This document shows positions 1-11,058 of a stretch of DNA of 64,000 nt, piece by piece; the stretch's first letter is position 1, and each line of letters starts with the position of its first letter. The translations under genes were made by a program, and so were the position numbers. The notes beneath the pieces were generated by a model that saw only the letters and a program-made list of their open reading frames with translations, searched no databases and was not told where the DNA came from. The DNA is from Rhipicephalus microplus (lineage: Eukaryota > Arthropoda > Arachnida > Ixodida > Ixodidae): positions 7,167,501-7,231,500 of the forward strand of contig NW_027464588.1 in NCBI RefSeq assembly GCF_043290135.1, written 5' to 3'.

Positions 1-749
1 ACTGTGTACTAGCTTCTCACTAGCTGCTCAGACACAAAGTAACACGCACAAAATGAACGCTCAAGTATACACAGGACCAGTAAGAATCAGCAGCTCTCAC
101 ATTTGTTGCTTCTTAATTTTTGAGCAGTGCACTCCTTTCGTAAAGACGGCCACTGCAGTGAGCGAATCGGCATTTGTGCTCTCCGTAACTTCAACAGAAA
201 CTAGCGGTGAAACGTTTAAACCACCCGCATCAAGGTCACGCCTGCACGAGCGGCAATTAACGTATTGCAGAGGCGTGCTCACTCGTGCGGACCATAAGAA
301 CACATTCAGAGGAAGAGCGATGACTTCTAAAGTAATATCTAAAGCGCACATTTCTCGCTATCTCGCCAGTTATTAAATGTGAACACGCTGAAGTGCCACC
401 GAGCTATGATCACCGTCAACAGAAAATAACGTACACAAATAGCTCACCATTAGTGTGCTGATTAATGCGCGTTCCGTGTTAGAGTCGCTTCACTCCGCAT
501 ATTGCGGAGCTATATATAGCTGTCATAGGTGTGACTAGTGGTGACTGAACAATTTGTTCTTTTCTTCGAATTTTTCTAGGTCATCTGTGTGTGTATGTTT
601 CACAACGTATTACCCTCGATAGAAAGGCGTGAGTAGAGCGGTGGTGTACCCCAGCGTAAAACATTTACGTGTAAGAAGTTCGTTTCGGATCGCAATAGAA
701 CCAACCGTGAAATACTATTCTCCGCGTGTCTGATGGTTACCGATTGCAG
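1..749. other. Non-coding, probably intron upstream of SLC41 exon
   Basis: I see no conserved coding segment here. The stretch ends in a splice acceptor (cgattgcag, ending at 749) directly before the SLC41-like exon, so it is most likely intron of that gene. Short open frames on both strands have no recognisable protein features. Confidence 0.5.
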
Positions 750-1030
750 CGCTGGGCGGCAACCTGGCGGCCGTGTTTAGCTGCAGCTTGTCCAGCTACC
801 TGAACCGGCTGACGCCACTGGGAGACATACCGTTCGGGGAACACGTCTGCGTGGGGCCCCTACAGATGTACTACCAGGGTGGGGACATGGCCAACGTTGC
901 CTACGTGCTCGTCGGCGTCGTGGTGCCCGGCCAGGCGCTGTTCGCCGTGCTCTCTAGGATTCTGCGCTTCGGCAAGGTCTCCATGACCATCACCTTCTTC
1001 GCAGCCTATTGTGGTGCATCGCTAGGGCAG
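750..1030 (+). CDS. SLC41A: SLC41-family Mg2+ transporter, penultimate exon
   Basis: This is an internal exon of a solute carrier 41 (MgtE-like) magnesium transporter, an integral membrane protein that moves Mg2+ across membranes. The reading frame uses the last two bases of a split codon at 750-751, then 93 codons beginning LGGNLAAVFSC. It includes a cysteine-containing loop (GEHVCVGPLQMYY) and two hydrophobic segments, around NVAYVLVGVVVPGQALF and VSMTITFFAAY, as expected in the second SLC41 repeat. The exon is bounded by an acceptor AG at 748-749 and a donor CAG|gtgtgt at 1030/1031. It leaves in phase 0, which matches the phase 0 start of the next coding exon at 7425. Beyond 1030 the open frame runs on but is no longer SLC41-like. 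The paralogue (A1, A2 or A3) cannot be decided from this fragment. Earlier exons lie upstream of the window. Confidence 0.88.
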
Positions 1031-1785
1031 GTGTGTCCCCACCGACCATGTTGCGTAATTACAAAACGCGAAGGATTCACTTACTGTTTAGACACAGGAG
1101 GAAAAACACGAGCATTCCGCACGCAACCATCAGGGCTACGAACAGCGCTGACAAACGCTCCCAGGTGTCGACGCACAAATACACCCGATATAGTAGACAG
1201 GAGGACAACTGCTGCTTTAGTTCAAATCGTTAGCATTGGACGCCTTATTTGATGGCTGAAGCTGCGGTCTCGGCGGGGCCCGTAGGAAGGAAGAAAAAAG
1301 GAGGGAGCATCATCACACGAGTGAAGCCCACCGTGTCGGCCAAACAAATGATCAAAATGTCGGAGCATGCAGTGGGATATAATGACTTCGGTGGCGTTTC
1401 ATTTTTGAACCTCCTGCGTGGGCCGGCTGGTGTGCACCGAACAAAAGGATTTAGAATTAAATCTGCCGCGTGCTATACTCCCCAGTGCGCCGCAGTATCG
1501 GCAAGGATCGTTGTGTACTTGATCTTGGCGTGAAATGTCTAATGCTGGGCAGACACTGGTGGCTTCAAAACGGGTCGGCTTTGCAAAGGTGGCTCAATTA
1601 CGTCATCCTTTCTTCTCGTATATGCCATTTAAAATTCTTTCTTTCAACTGATCAAAGGTCAATTCAAGATTTACACGCCGCACCTTCAATATTTGTCAGG
1701 TTATGATACCAGACACAGGAACTCACTAGCTGCAACTGTATTCACGACACGTTCCTAATTCTTTCTTTCCTAGAATTCACTGTAG

Positions 1786-2023
1786 CCCCGCCGCGGTGGC
1801 CTAGTTGCTAAGGTACTCGGCTGCTAACCTGCAGGTCGCGGGATCAAATCCCGGCTGGGGCGGCTGCATTTCCGATGGAGGCAGAATTGTTGTAGGCCCG
1901 TTTGCTCAGATTTGGGTACACGTTAAAGAACCCCAGGTGTTCGAAATTTCCGGAGCCCTCCACTACGCCGTCTCTCATAAGCATAAGGTGGTTTTGGGAC
2001 GTTAAACCCCACATATCAATCAG
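1786..2023 (+). mobile_element. Ruka-type tRNA-derived SINE
   Basis: The head, ccccgccgcggtggcctag, carries an A-box-like segment and a B-box-like segment (gggatcaaatccc). It is followed by the characteristic body (gatggaggcagaa, gttaaagaaccccaggtg, ccctccactacg) and the tail ttttgggacgttaaacccc...catatcaatca. The copy is nearly complete with a few substitutions. It lies in the SLC41 intron in the same orientation as the gene. Ruka is a known SINE of Rhipicephalus ticks; the family name is from memory of its sequence. Confidence 0.9.
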
Positions 2024-3030
2024 TATTAACGGTAGTGAATTGGAACAAATAGCCCGGTAAAAGGTTGACGCAAGGTTAATTCTCGCAATTGGAATCTCAC
2101 CTTCGGTTGGAAGCAATTGTTTTCTCTGGCTAGAATAATTTTGTATGTTTCTTTTTTCTCTTTCACCTCGTGCTAACTCGTCTGTTAGAGCCTAAGAATG
2201 CTGGACTAACGCTTATTGCCCTTTAGTTTTGTTTATCAAAGCACACGTGCTAACGAAACCAGTCTTTCCCGTGTTATCTTTTTTAACTTGATGCACCTTT
2301 ATAATGTACCAAGCTGCCAACATCGTGTACCTGGTCACAGTATCAATCAATCAGAAAATAAGTAAATGAATATACAGATGTATACTTAAATAAATAGGTA
2401 AATAAAAATAAATATTGAACTGGCAAGCCTATGTTCCAATTAAGGAAAAAAAGTACAGATAACTATCACCAAGTTGAACTATAAGTTGCAATAAAACTGA
2501 AGCGTAGACATGTACGGAATCACTTTTTATTGTATCCGGTGCTGGTTAAGTTCAGCCCGGCGAAGAATTGCACAGCCTAAGCACCAACAATAAGACGTGC
2601 TTTCAGAGAGAATCAAACCATGGCTTTGACTCACTTTGACCCTCCACGAGTCGTTGGCGTCATCTATTTGAGAAACTCGTAATTGCACTGTAGAGCGCCA
2701 AAAGGTGAATTGTTGCATCCGCTTTTCTGTGTCCGCTGATTGAGTTTTATATAACTACTGCCCATGTGCAGCTAGAGGGGTTTTTTTGCATGACTACATT
2801 GTTATCTTTTGTGTTCGTAATTTTCAGTTCAGTATTTCCCGCGGTAATGGCCCCTGTAGCTATACATTAACTTTGTTAGTAAATTTCATGTTTTCAGACA
2901 GTTAAATGTATTACAGAGAAAGATATTATGAGAGCACAAGGGCCTTCGTGCCGTAATTGTCCGTCGCCGGTGTCCGTATTCGCAATCGTGCGTTGTGGAG
3001 AAAAAGAAACAAGCGAAGTAAACAAAAACT
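2024..3030. other. Intronic stretch, nothing recognised
   Basis: AT-rich sequence with a low-complexity aataaa/taaata patch at about 2370-2415. No conserved coding or repeat signature was recognised. Confidence 0.4.
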
Positions 3031-3106
3031 CCGAGGCCCGACTGGGATCCGAAACCGGGTCCCCTGCCTGCCAGCCCAGTATTTTACCACTAAGCTACAC
3101 CGGTGC
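3031..3106 (-). repeat. tRNA-like sequence (pseudo-tRNA or SINE head)
   Basis: Read on the minus strand, this has an A-box-like segment (tagcttagtggt) and, about 35 bases on, a B-box-like segment (ggtttcggatccc) with one extra base relative to GGTTCRANTCC. The ends do not form a clean seven-pair acceptor stem. It is therefore more likely a decayed tRNA-derived repeat than a working tRNA gene. It differs from the Ruka head found elsewhere in the window. Confidence 0.4.
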
Positions 3107-3574
3107 TTTAAACCTCGTGCGTGAAACTTCGTTGCATATTAACACTAGGCAACTTTCATGTCGAGAAAAGAATCGCATTATTATAAGTAATAAAGTGTTC
3201 CAGAACAGCAAAAAAAACAACCTGGCATCACACATTGCTAATTGCGTTTTGACCGAGAATGGCATAGTGGATGCCTTCCTACCACAAATTGTTATTTCTG
3301 ACATAATCGCTACCCTGCAAGTCTGCTCATAGCAGTTACACAATGCATGAATTAAAAAAAAGTCTTCAGAAATGCCGCTCTTCCAGGTTTCGCGTTGACA
3401 GTGCTGTGCATCCCGCGCAGGCCTGGTGCTTTTTTTCCTTGAACCAAGTAGTCACGGTGAGGTGCTGTAACTGCCCACCGGTCACCATGGCGCTTTAAGC
3501 CCAGCCTGAGGCGTGTGCACTAGGGATGGAGGATGTGGGGATTCACTTTAGCTGTCAGTTTGTCACGAGTCAGT

Positions 3575-3576
<2 letters not shown>

Positions 3577-3620
<44 letters not shown>
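3577..3620 (+). repeat. (ATT)n microsatellite
   Basis: About 14 perfect ATT units, followed by a short ttg run. It lies inside the SLC41 intron. Confidence 0.97.
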
Positions 3621-3622
<2 letters not shown>

Positions 3623-4395
3623 TTGTTGTTGTTGTTCTTAGGGAGGTTTGGCGTTCAGAAATCATATGAGTGCGAGAAGCGACGCGGATGCCTCCTAGAT
3701 AGACGCTTCAAGAGACAAATTGCATGCAACACTGCACCAGCGGAATAAAAAGAAAGGCGAGAAAAACAAAAAAGAATACTCGCTAGTGACATTCACCCTG
3801 TTCATATTCTAAGTATCCGGATCATATATTCTATAAGGTAACCTAGAATTTCTTGATCTAAGCACGTTGTTTTCTAGCCGTTCGAAATTTTCCCGAGGCT
3901 CTGCTTATTATGTTCGGCCTTCACCCTTTAGAGGCCCTTCATGGAGGTATATAAAGTAGGAGCTCAGAATTAGGGTGCAGTAGTGCTAATTGAAAGCAAT
4001 GAATACGTAAAAATGCCAACAAGAAGGTACAGAGGTAGGTTATGACATGCATGAGCAAGAGGCCATTTTTAGGCAAACGCTGCTCTCTCACAATGTATTA
4101 CGAAATCAACTCTTCTTTTAGTGAAGTAGCGATACCTAAAATGCCGCGAGAGCCATGGCGACTCTGGAAGTTTATTGTATTAAAAAGGGTGGCTAGAAAT
4201 GCTGTGAAAAACACAGGGAAAATTCTTAGGTAGAGGTATATTTCTTAAGTGGACGTTATTACTCTATCACATTCCTAAGTCGCAAATATATATTGTCTAT
4301 TTTATGGTCAGTACACCAAACTAACTACACTAATCGGCCAACAAGGTGTTTTAGAGACTGTTTAGACGCTTTTAGTAATAGCAGCTGTCCTGAGT
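3621..4395. other. Intronic stretch, nothing recognised
   Basis: No coding signature, repeat family or RNA gene was recognised here. Confidence 0.4.
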
Positions 4396-4535
4396 CCCAC
4401 CACGGTGGTCTATTAATTATGGTGTTCGAGTGTCAGCAGCAGGTCTCGCGATCCTATCCCCTCTGCATCGGCCCCATTTCCGATTGAGCTGGAAAAGCTA
4501 TAGGCCAATGTACTTAATCTAGGTGGACGTTGAAG
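4396..4535 (+). mobile_element. Highly degenerate Ruka-type SINE fragment
   Basis: Remnants of the SINE head (ccaccacggtggtct, then cagcagcaggtctcgcgatcc) and of the segment before the body (ccccatttccgattgag) are in the right order. Most of the body is absent or unrecognisable, so this is an old copy. Confidence 0.5.
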
Positions 4536-4559
4536 AAGCACTAGAGATTCGAATTGATA

Positions 4560-5590
4560 ATAATAAAAATTTGAACGATCTCTCCGAACGGAATCCTGAA
4601 AGGGTGCGAAGCATCAGCGTTGCGCACGTGTGGCGTGACGGATTGAAAGGCGCTAACGCGGGTGCTGTGGTGGGCGCTGGAAGATTCGTTTGAAGCGATG
4701 GCTGGCGTGTGTCTAGTCGTTTCTTCGCAGTGGACACGGGCGCTGGACCGGAGCAGGCGCGCGTTTCGCCTTGATGATCGCCGCCTTGTGATCGTTGAAG
4801 TGCACGCTGAGAGGTTCCTGCAGACATTCTGCGTCGCAGTTGGCTAAGGCCAGATCGATGCGCATTCCTTTTATTGTGGTGGGTGATTTCCGTTCTGCCG
4901 ACACGCACTTACACGCAAGTCTAGCATGTAATCGACGAGCCATTCGTGTCTTCTCCGCTGAAGAAAACGTTGAAGTCTCCCGCGTCTATAAGAGGTGCAC
5001 ATCGACACGCCTCGCTTCAATGGGTTAGGGTCTCCTCCAGACAGCGCTGAACCTGCTCCTTCGGCAGGTTGGGGGTGACGTACAGCACGAAGATAGAGAC
5101 GTCACCGATGCGCACCGCAACGCACTCGGAGCAGTATAGTGTCTTTGAGAAGGTACTGATTGTTCTTACATGTCGCCTTCTGTTCACCCGGCGGAGCCTG
5201 GCGCTGGCGGGTGGGTGCTTACGTGGAGGGCGCATGGCACTTTCGAGAAGTTTCCAAACGACGACAACGTCGAGGATTCATCAGCGTTGACGTTCCGCTC
5301 TCGGTGCTTCCACTTGGCTTCTTCGCTCGCGTTTCGTCGGCGTTGCCTACGCGTTGAAGGCGCTTGCGCTTGGCTTTCCTGGCTTGCGTCTCGTCGGTGT
5401 TACCCACGCGCTGTCTCCATTCTCGCACTCGCACCTCATCAGTTTCATTGATCCTTCACCTCCGACGCTTGAATTCGGCTTCCCTGGCCCGCGCCTCATC
5501 GATGTTCCAGGCGCGACGTCGCTGTTCGCGTGCGCGATCAGCTCTGCTAACCCTCGCAATGCCGAACAACACTTGCCTCGCAATGCCGAA
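4560..5590 (-). pseudogene. Decayed EEP-type nuclease gene with basic repeats
   Basis: On the minus strand, 5590 to 5240 encodes arginine/lysine-rich repeats with a period near 19 codons (VGNTDETQARKAKR, VGNADETRAKK and weaker copies). From about 5190 downward are pieces of an endonuclease/exonuclease/phosphatase (EEP) fold: GDVSIFVLYVTPNLPKEQ, then GDFNV at about 4966-4980, SPTTIKGMRIDLALA, and VHFNDHKAA near 4790-4810. These pieces lie in different frames with intervening stops, so the gene is broken. EEP nucleases occur in LINEs and in Helentron-type elements; I recall similar basic-repeat plus EEP proteins from ticks but cannot name the family. The stretch abuts Gypsy pol remains at its 5' side and may have inserted into them. 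Confidence 0.5.
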
Positions 5591-5754
5591 CAACAATTCC
5601 GAAAATCACTTCGGCGCATCTTCCGGCGGGCGAAGCAGCTAGCTTTCTGGTGTCCTCTCTATCGCAGACAAACGGGCTGAAAGAGTGTTCACTATACTCG
5701 GCGACAACTTTCTGTGCCAGCACAGCCAAGGATACGAAGCCCACGCACGCCCTT

Positions 5755-6830
5755 TTTTACTACGTTTCTGCTGTAGCGCGCTGTAGTGCCTTTGTTTCGG
5801 CTTACTTCGTCAAATAGTCTGTGGCTGCTAAGGTCCACTTGTTGCCGGCAGATGTCAGCGGAAAGGGCCCCAGTAAATCTATTCTTATCTGATCGAACGC
5901 CACACTAGGTGGTTCGATTGTTTAAAGAAGCCAATGGGCTTCAGTGGCGGGGATTTTTGGCGTTGACAATCCTGGCAGATTTTCTCGTATCACTTAACGA
6001 ATGCGTAAAGCTTAAGTTAGTATTACGCTTGTCGAGCGAGAGTTCGAGAGGAACCAAAATGACCAGATGTGGGCTCATCGTGGCAGGCGATAAGGATGTC
6101 GTCACGCATGTCAGTTGGCACGACAAGAAGATAAGTTCTCTCAATGCCGTTGGAGTTTTTTTAATACAGAGCCCCATCTCGCAGGCAGTATGACGACAGA
6201 CTTCGAGAAATACAATGAGGTATGGAAAAGTTACGTCTTTCAAGTTTTCAATAACTGTTTGTATTTTGTCTCCCGCGTGCTGTCGTGTAATCAGATCGTT
6301 TGTAGTAAGCGTAGTTGTAGTACTACCGTCGTCTTCGGTGTCGTGGGCCACAAACTTCGACAGGGGCGTGGGACAACGAATTCGTATCTTTGTGCTTGCG
6401 GCCCGATTTGATAGTGATCGTGAAATTGAATTTCTGAAGACGAAGATGCCATCGTGCCAGTCGCCCACACGGGTCCTGTAGGTTGGCTAACGAGCACAAC
6501 GAATGATGGTCGTTTACTACCTTGAAGTGGCGTTCATGATGGTAAGACCTAAATTTAATCGTGGCCCACACAACAGCGAGGGGCCCTTTTTCTGACGTGG
6601 AGTAGTTTACGTCAGCGCGAGAAAAAGTTTTATCACTTGCTCCGTGCCCTCTTGTAGTTGGACGAGGTCAATACCAAGACTCATGTTACTGGCGTCAATA
6701 TGACTCTCAGTATCAGCATCTCGGTCAAAGTTAGCGAGGACTCGCGGTGTCTGCAAACGCTCCCGTAGTTCAGGGAAAGCTGCATCCTGTTCCTCCTTCC
6801 AGATGAATTACATGTCTTGCATGTCTGGCA
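5755..6830 (-). pseudogene. Ty3/Gypsy pol remnant (RNase H to integrase)
   Basis: The minus strand from 6830 to 5755 carries consecutive Gypsy pol blocks in shifting frames. There is a segment before RNase H (FIWKEEQDAAF, LQTPRVLANFD) and an RNase H region with IDAS, DVNYSTSEKGPLAVVW, DHHSLCSLANLQDPCGRLARW and SGRKHKD. The integrase zinc-binding region (DEPTSGHFGSSRTLA, CQRQKSPP) follows, then the start of the integrase core (GPFPLTSAGNKWTLAATDYLTK). Multiple stops and frameshifts make it a pseudogene. The integrase core is cut off near 5755, where unrelated sequence begins. No LTRs were recognised. It lies antisense within the SLC41 intron. Confidence 0.8.
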
Positions 6831-6871
6831 AACAGGTGCCGGTACTCGTTACTGAAATCAGCCAAATTATA

Positions 6872-7040
6872 TTTGTTTGGGCATAACGTCCCCAAACCAC
6901 TGTACGAATATGCGAGAGACCGTAGAGCGTGGCTCCGGAAATTTCTACCGCCTGAGGTTCTTGAACGTTCAACTAAATCTAAGCACTTTGGCCTCAAACA
7001 AGGGCCTCAAGCACATGAGCCTCCGTCGCATATACGACCA
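6872..7040 (-). mobile_element. Degenerate Ruka-type SINE
   Basis: The reverse-oriented tail and body are recognisable (gggcataacgtccccaaacc, gagagaccgtagagcgtgg, cacctgaggttcttgaacg) but strongly diverged. The head is lost. It lies directly upstream of a better-preserved copy in the same orientation. Confidence 0.65.
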
Positions 7041-7065
7041 CATGGGCTGGGGATTTGATACCATG

Positions 7066-7300
7066 ATAATATGTGGGGTTTATGGCCCCAAACACAATAT
7101 GTATACGAAAGGCGCCGTAGTAGATGGCTCCGGATATATAAACCACCTGAGGTTCTTTAGCGTGCACCCAAACCTTGAGCACACGGGCCTACAGAACTTT
7201 TGGCTCCACCGAAAATGCAGCCACCGGAATCGGGATTCAATCCTACGACCTGCGAGTCAGCAGCCGAATGCCTTAGCAACTAGCCCACCTTAACGGGTGG
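7066..7300 (-). mobile_element. Ruka-type SINE
   Basis: A diverged but nearly complete reverse copy. It runs from the tail (tgtggggtttatggcccc) through the body (gtgcacccaaaccttgagcac) to the tRNA-like head (cctgcgagtcagcagccg...cttagcaactagcccacc). It ends about 125 bases before the SLC41 terminal exon. Confidence 0.85.
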
Positions 7301-7424
7301 TGGTGTCAGAATTTCTGAAGCTCTGTACTACGACATGCCTAATAATTATGTCGAGGCTTTGACACGTGCGACTGTGACTAGTAATATTATGCCGGAGCAA
7401 CCAACACTTACTCGAATTGTGCAG

Positions 7425-7694
7425 GTTCTGGTATTGCTGTACCTGGCACGCCTCATCGTGTACCACCTCTGGAACTGGGGCGTCGACCCGGACAACGCGG
7501 CCATCCCCTGCCTGACGGGCTGCGGCGACTTCCTGGGCACAGGGTTTCTCACCATGGCATACGCGTTGCTCTACTACATGGGCGACAAATCGGCTGTTCG
7601 AGAAGAAGAGCTGCGCTCTTACGTGCACGTGGCCACTCATATCACTGCGCATGCGTCTTCTACGCCAAGTTACGGCAACTCCACGTTGTCCTAG
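7425..7694 (+). CDS. SLC41A: SLC41-family Mg2+ transporter, terminal coding exon
   Basis: The last coding exon of the SLC41-like gene has 89 codons plus the stop TAG at 7692-7694. It opens in phase 0 after the acceptor gaattgtgcag (ending 7424), matching the donor at 1030. It contains hydrophobic segment VLVLLYLARLIVYHLW, the family signature GVDPDNAAIPCLTGCGDFLGTG, and a final membrane segment, FLTMAYALLYYMG. A short polar tail of about 35 residues, ending SYGNSTLS, follows. The signature resembles the vertebrate SLC41A1/A2 block G-x-DPDN-x2-IP-x-LT-x2-GD-x-LGT. A short open frame upstream of 7425 is intronic read-through. With the exon at 750-1030 this gives about 182 residues of the protein C-terminus. 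Confidence 0.92.
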   Translation, partial: VLVLLYLARLIVYHLWNWGVDPDNAAIPCLTGCGDFLGTGFLTMAYALLYYMGDKSAVREEELRSYVHVATHITAHASSTPSYGNSTLS

Positions 7695-8035
7695 CGATGC
7701 CACGTACTTTGCTCCGGTAGAGTGGAGCAGGCGCAGTTGCAGTGGTCAGTGCACCTTGTGCGCTTTTATATGTTATGACAAGTCTACTTTCTTATTTTAT
7801 TTTTTGTTGTTTTTAAGGTTATTATGCTTTTATCTTTATTACGTCAATGATATTTGCAAAAATGAAAATTTGCCGATCCTTCAGTTCTGTTTACTATGTG
7901 CGTGTATGCATGTACACGTCGCAAAGGTCAAGTATGCTTCGACAACGTACTGATATCATGATGTCACCTACGTTAAGACGTAAAATTGTGTGTTGAGCAA
8001 GTTATATGGGTTGACCGTGCGATATTTTTAATAAA
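7695..8035 (+). other. 3' UTR of SLC41-like gene with AATAAA
   Basis: AT-rich sequence follows the stop codon, and a canonical AATAAA lies at 8030-8035, 336 bases past the stop. A second AATAAA at 8344-8349 could serve as an alternative site. Transcript ends are inferred, not seen. Confidence 0.65.
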
Positions 8036-8049
8036 CGCCACACTATGTC

Positions 8050-10845
8050 TTATTTTTCTCATTTTTACTTGTGATGGTACATTTTTCGAGCACTGTATAG
8101 TATCAAACATGAATATTTATAAGACGCTTTGGAATACATACCAGTGATCAATTTTCGGTTAGATAAAAGCTACCACCTGAGGCGTAACTAGTGCTTGTCT
8201 GTGTGATGCGCAACTAGTGCAACACATATATTATCTGCTGCATCAAATATGAGAGCAAAAGTGAATGGCAGCTAAGCTCGAAGTCAACAAATATAAGTTC
8301 AAGACGAAGGAACATGTAAAACATAGTCGTTCTTTCGTTATACAATAAAAAATGGCACATTGCCTTCACAGCATTTTTCGGGGAAAAATTCCGGCAGATT
8401 TTACGTATGCTGGGAATTCATGTTATGAGAAGCATGCGGAGGCAAGGAGATAGCGGTTCAATTTGTTCACTGAGTGAATCGTTACAAAATAGGGATAACG
8501 ATATGTTCAAATATATTACATGCAGACATGTTGAACCATCGGACATGCTACCCATAACCAGTTTACAGCTGTGTAACGTTGGCAAGTCAACTTGGGTATT
8601 AACAACACCAGAAGACATTAGCTGATATGTAGTGTTTGTGCTTGCGAGGATGGTGGCAATGGCTAGTTCTTCATACACTAACTTCAGTGGATGGCACCTA
8701 AGTTTTAAAAAGAGGCTAACCAGACGTAACGCCTGTTTTATACGAGAACGTATAAAATGTCTATAGAGTTAGATATGCAGCACTGGAACAACAATTGACC
8801 TTTCAGCAACATTACGCCTTCGCACGTTCATTTCCAATGCAATTCCGAGACCTGTCGTGGCTGTGCAGTAGAATATCTGATTTTATACAGGATAGCTCTG
8901 TTCGATTCATACTGACACCCTAATAGTTTCTGACTGCATTAGCTGGGCCCACACTGGCAATGTCACTTCATCTTAACACTCTCAAATTTAAATTGCCCAC
9001 ATTCTTGCATTCAACATTAAAATGCGCACAAAAAGTTCTTCCTTCAGAAAACTTGTGAGAAAACTCTAGTTTTAATTTTCGTGTAGAGTTCGTTTAAAAT
9101 ATAAATGAATAAAGTTTTGTTAGGCACATAACATTATTAGTAATAATTGTAAATAATCATTTATTATTGCATATTTATTTCACTAACTTTTTATACTAAG
9201 TCAAGTCTGCGATAACTGCTTATCACGACACCTATAGTAGCGTCATTCAGGTATTATATTCAATATATACAAAATATGATACAGCGGGCTACATGGTTAA
9301 ATTAACACAATAACTACATAGTTAAATTATCAATCTGTGCTCCTACCGTCCTTATTTAGATATAAGCTATTACCTGAGGCGTAACTAGTGCTTGTCTTTA
9401 TACGCATTCCCGAACGCAACAAGCAACACGTCAGTTCGGGGTTTGTCGCCAGCATGAAGTAATTTCGTTTGAAAAGCGACGAAATACGACAATGCTACCT
9501 CTGAAACAATGAAGGCGCTATGAGATAACTTCAAGTGAATAGAGTAAGAAATGTATGTTGTTGGGTAGAAACACTGAAGCTAGGCCTGAAATTAAAAACA
9601 AAATAGTGAAGATAGCTTGAGCGAAAATGTTGTCGTTTTTATAGGGGCATAGATGGAAAAGAGCTTCAAATAAATTTTTCACCCGTGTTCTTTTGGTATG
9701 AAAACGAGAAAGATCTGCTTCGTTGCACAAGAGATTCAGAGAAAAAACTGCAGGCTCTAACGGGCACATAAACGTTCCTTGAAAGAAACCTGAGATGACC
9801 GCTGTTCATGAAGGACAAAAATAAAAGCAGGAGACAAATGCGTTTGAAGGTTTCAAGCTTTTCTCTTGCGCGAAGCTGACATAAACGCAGAGAAAATTCA
9901 AGGAGCACGAACGGGGCTGCAAGAACGTTATTTCGAAACGAGTCTGGAAGCTCGTTTGGAGAATTAGAAGGCCCATAGGGCGAAATGTGAAAGAACTCAT
10001 GAGACGAACAGAACACCGATGAAAACAAGAAGGTATATGCACGAGTAACAATCAAAAGCGTTGTAGGAACTGAATCTTGGTCACTCGCATTTCATCGTAC
10101 GGGCTGCTGTTGCAACATGCGCAATGCCACCATTCTAATAAATATGTGCTTGAAAAAGTTTGAACGGAATGCATGATGAAAACTTTTAGGCCACGGCTAA
10201 ATTGCGTCCCTGGTGACAAAAAATCTTTCCGTCTCATATTTCGAGATTTCGTAAAACGGCCCGCATGTCCCCTTTTACTTCCTTCTCTTTACGCAAGTAT
10301 TGTTTTTTAATGAGGTGTACGGCACAGTCGTATCGAAGTATAAACGTGATGCGCTCGAAGATTGGGCCCTGAGGCGAAACACACGAAAGTCCTAAGGTTC
10401 CCCTATACGCACTTTTTATGGTATGTCGGAGCAGAATTCATTCTCCACTCGATATATATTTGATTTGTACAGTGAAGTTTATAATTTTTCAAGTAAAGTT
10501 CTTACACTTCCTTTCTTAACGAATTTATTCGCCGTGCATAACGTCTCATTGCATGAAGTTTTCGCTCCAGTTGGTTTATATTTGAGGTTAGCAGGACAGA
10601 GCAAGTGTCACTGCATTCTTAACAAGTCTCACCATTTCTTGAATTTCTCGTGGATACAAGAATAATTCATTGCGCTTTCCTGGACTATAAGAAATGGAAA
10701 TTGAGGCATAGCAGATTGTGTACAATATATCATAATATATTTTAAAAAGCAAGTTCTAGGTATGAATGGATCGCGTAGAAAAAGATGCTTTTCCGACACG
10801 AACTATTTTATACCAGCAGATGAGGCAAGACCATCTGGAGAAGAG
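8050..10845. other. AT-rich intergenic stretch
   Basis: No gene was recognised. A block of roughly 40 bases around 8160-8200 (cctgaggcgtaactagtgct) recurs near 9358-9400, so an old duplication or dispersed repeat is present. Open frames on the minus strand at about 9518-10055 are overlapping, compositionally biased and show no domain. Confidence 0.4.
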
Positions 10846-10852
10846 TTAACAA

Positions 10853-10913
10853 CACACACACGCACACACACACAAACACAAACACACACACACACGAACA
10901 CGCACACGCACAA

Positions 10914-10947
<34 letters not shown>

Positions 10948-11058
10948 GCGCGCGCGCACGCACACACACATGCACGCACACACACACACACGCGCGCACA
11001 CGCACGCACACACACACACACACACGCACGCAGGCAGGCACTCACACACACACACACC
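10853..11058 (+). repeat. (CA)n microsatellite, imperfect
   Basis: About 200 bases of mostly CA/CG dinucleotides with interruptions by aaacac, gcgcgc and caggcagg. Long His/Thr or Cys/Val open frames across it are artefacts of the repeat. Alternating purine-pyrimidine tracts of this kind can adopt Z-DNA. Confidence 0.95.

Noticed and set aside
1031..1252. Extension of the SLC41 frame beyond the exon
   Set aside because: Homology stops at the CAG|gtgtgt donor and the next exon continues the family sequence, so the extension is intron read-through.
3031..3106. Functional tRNA gene
   Set aside because: The B box carries an extra base and no convincing acceptor stem can be drawn.
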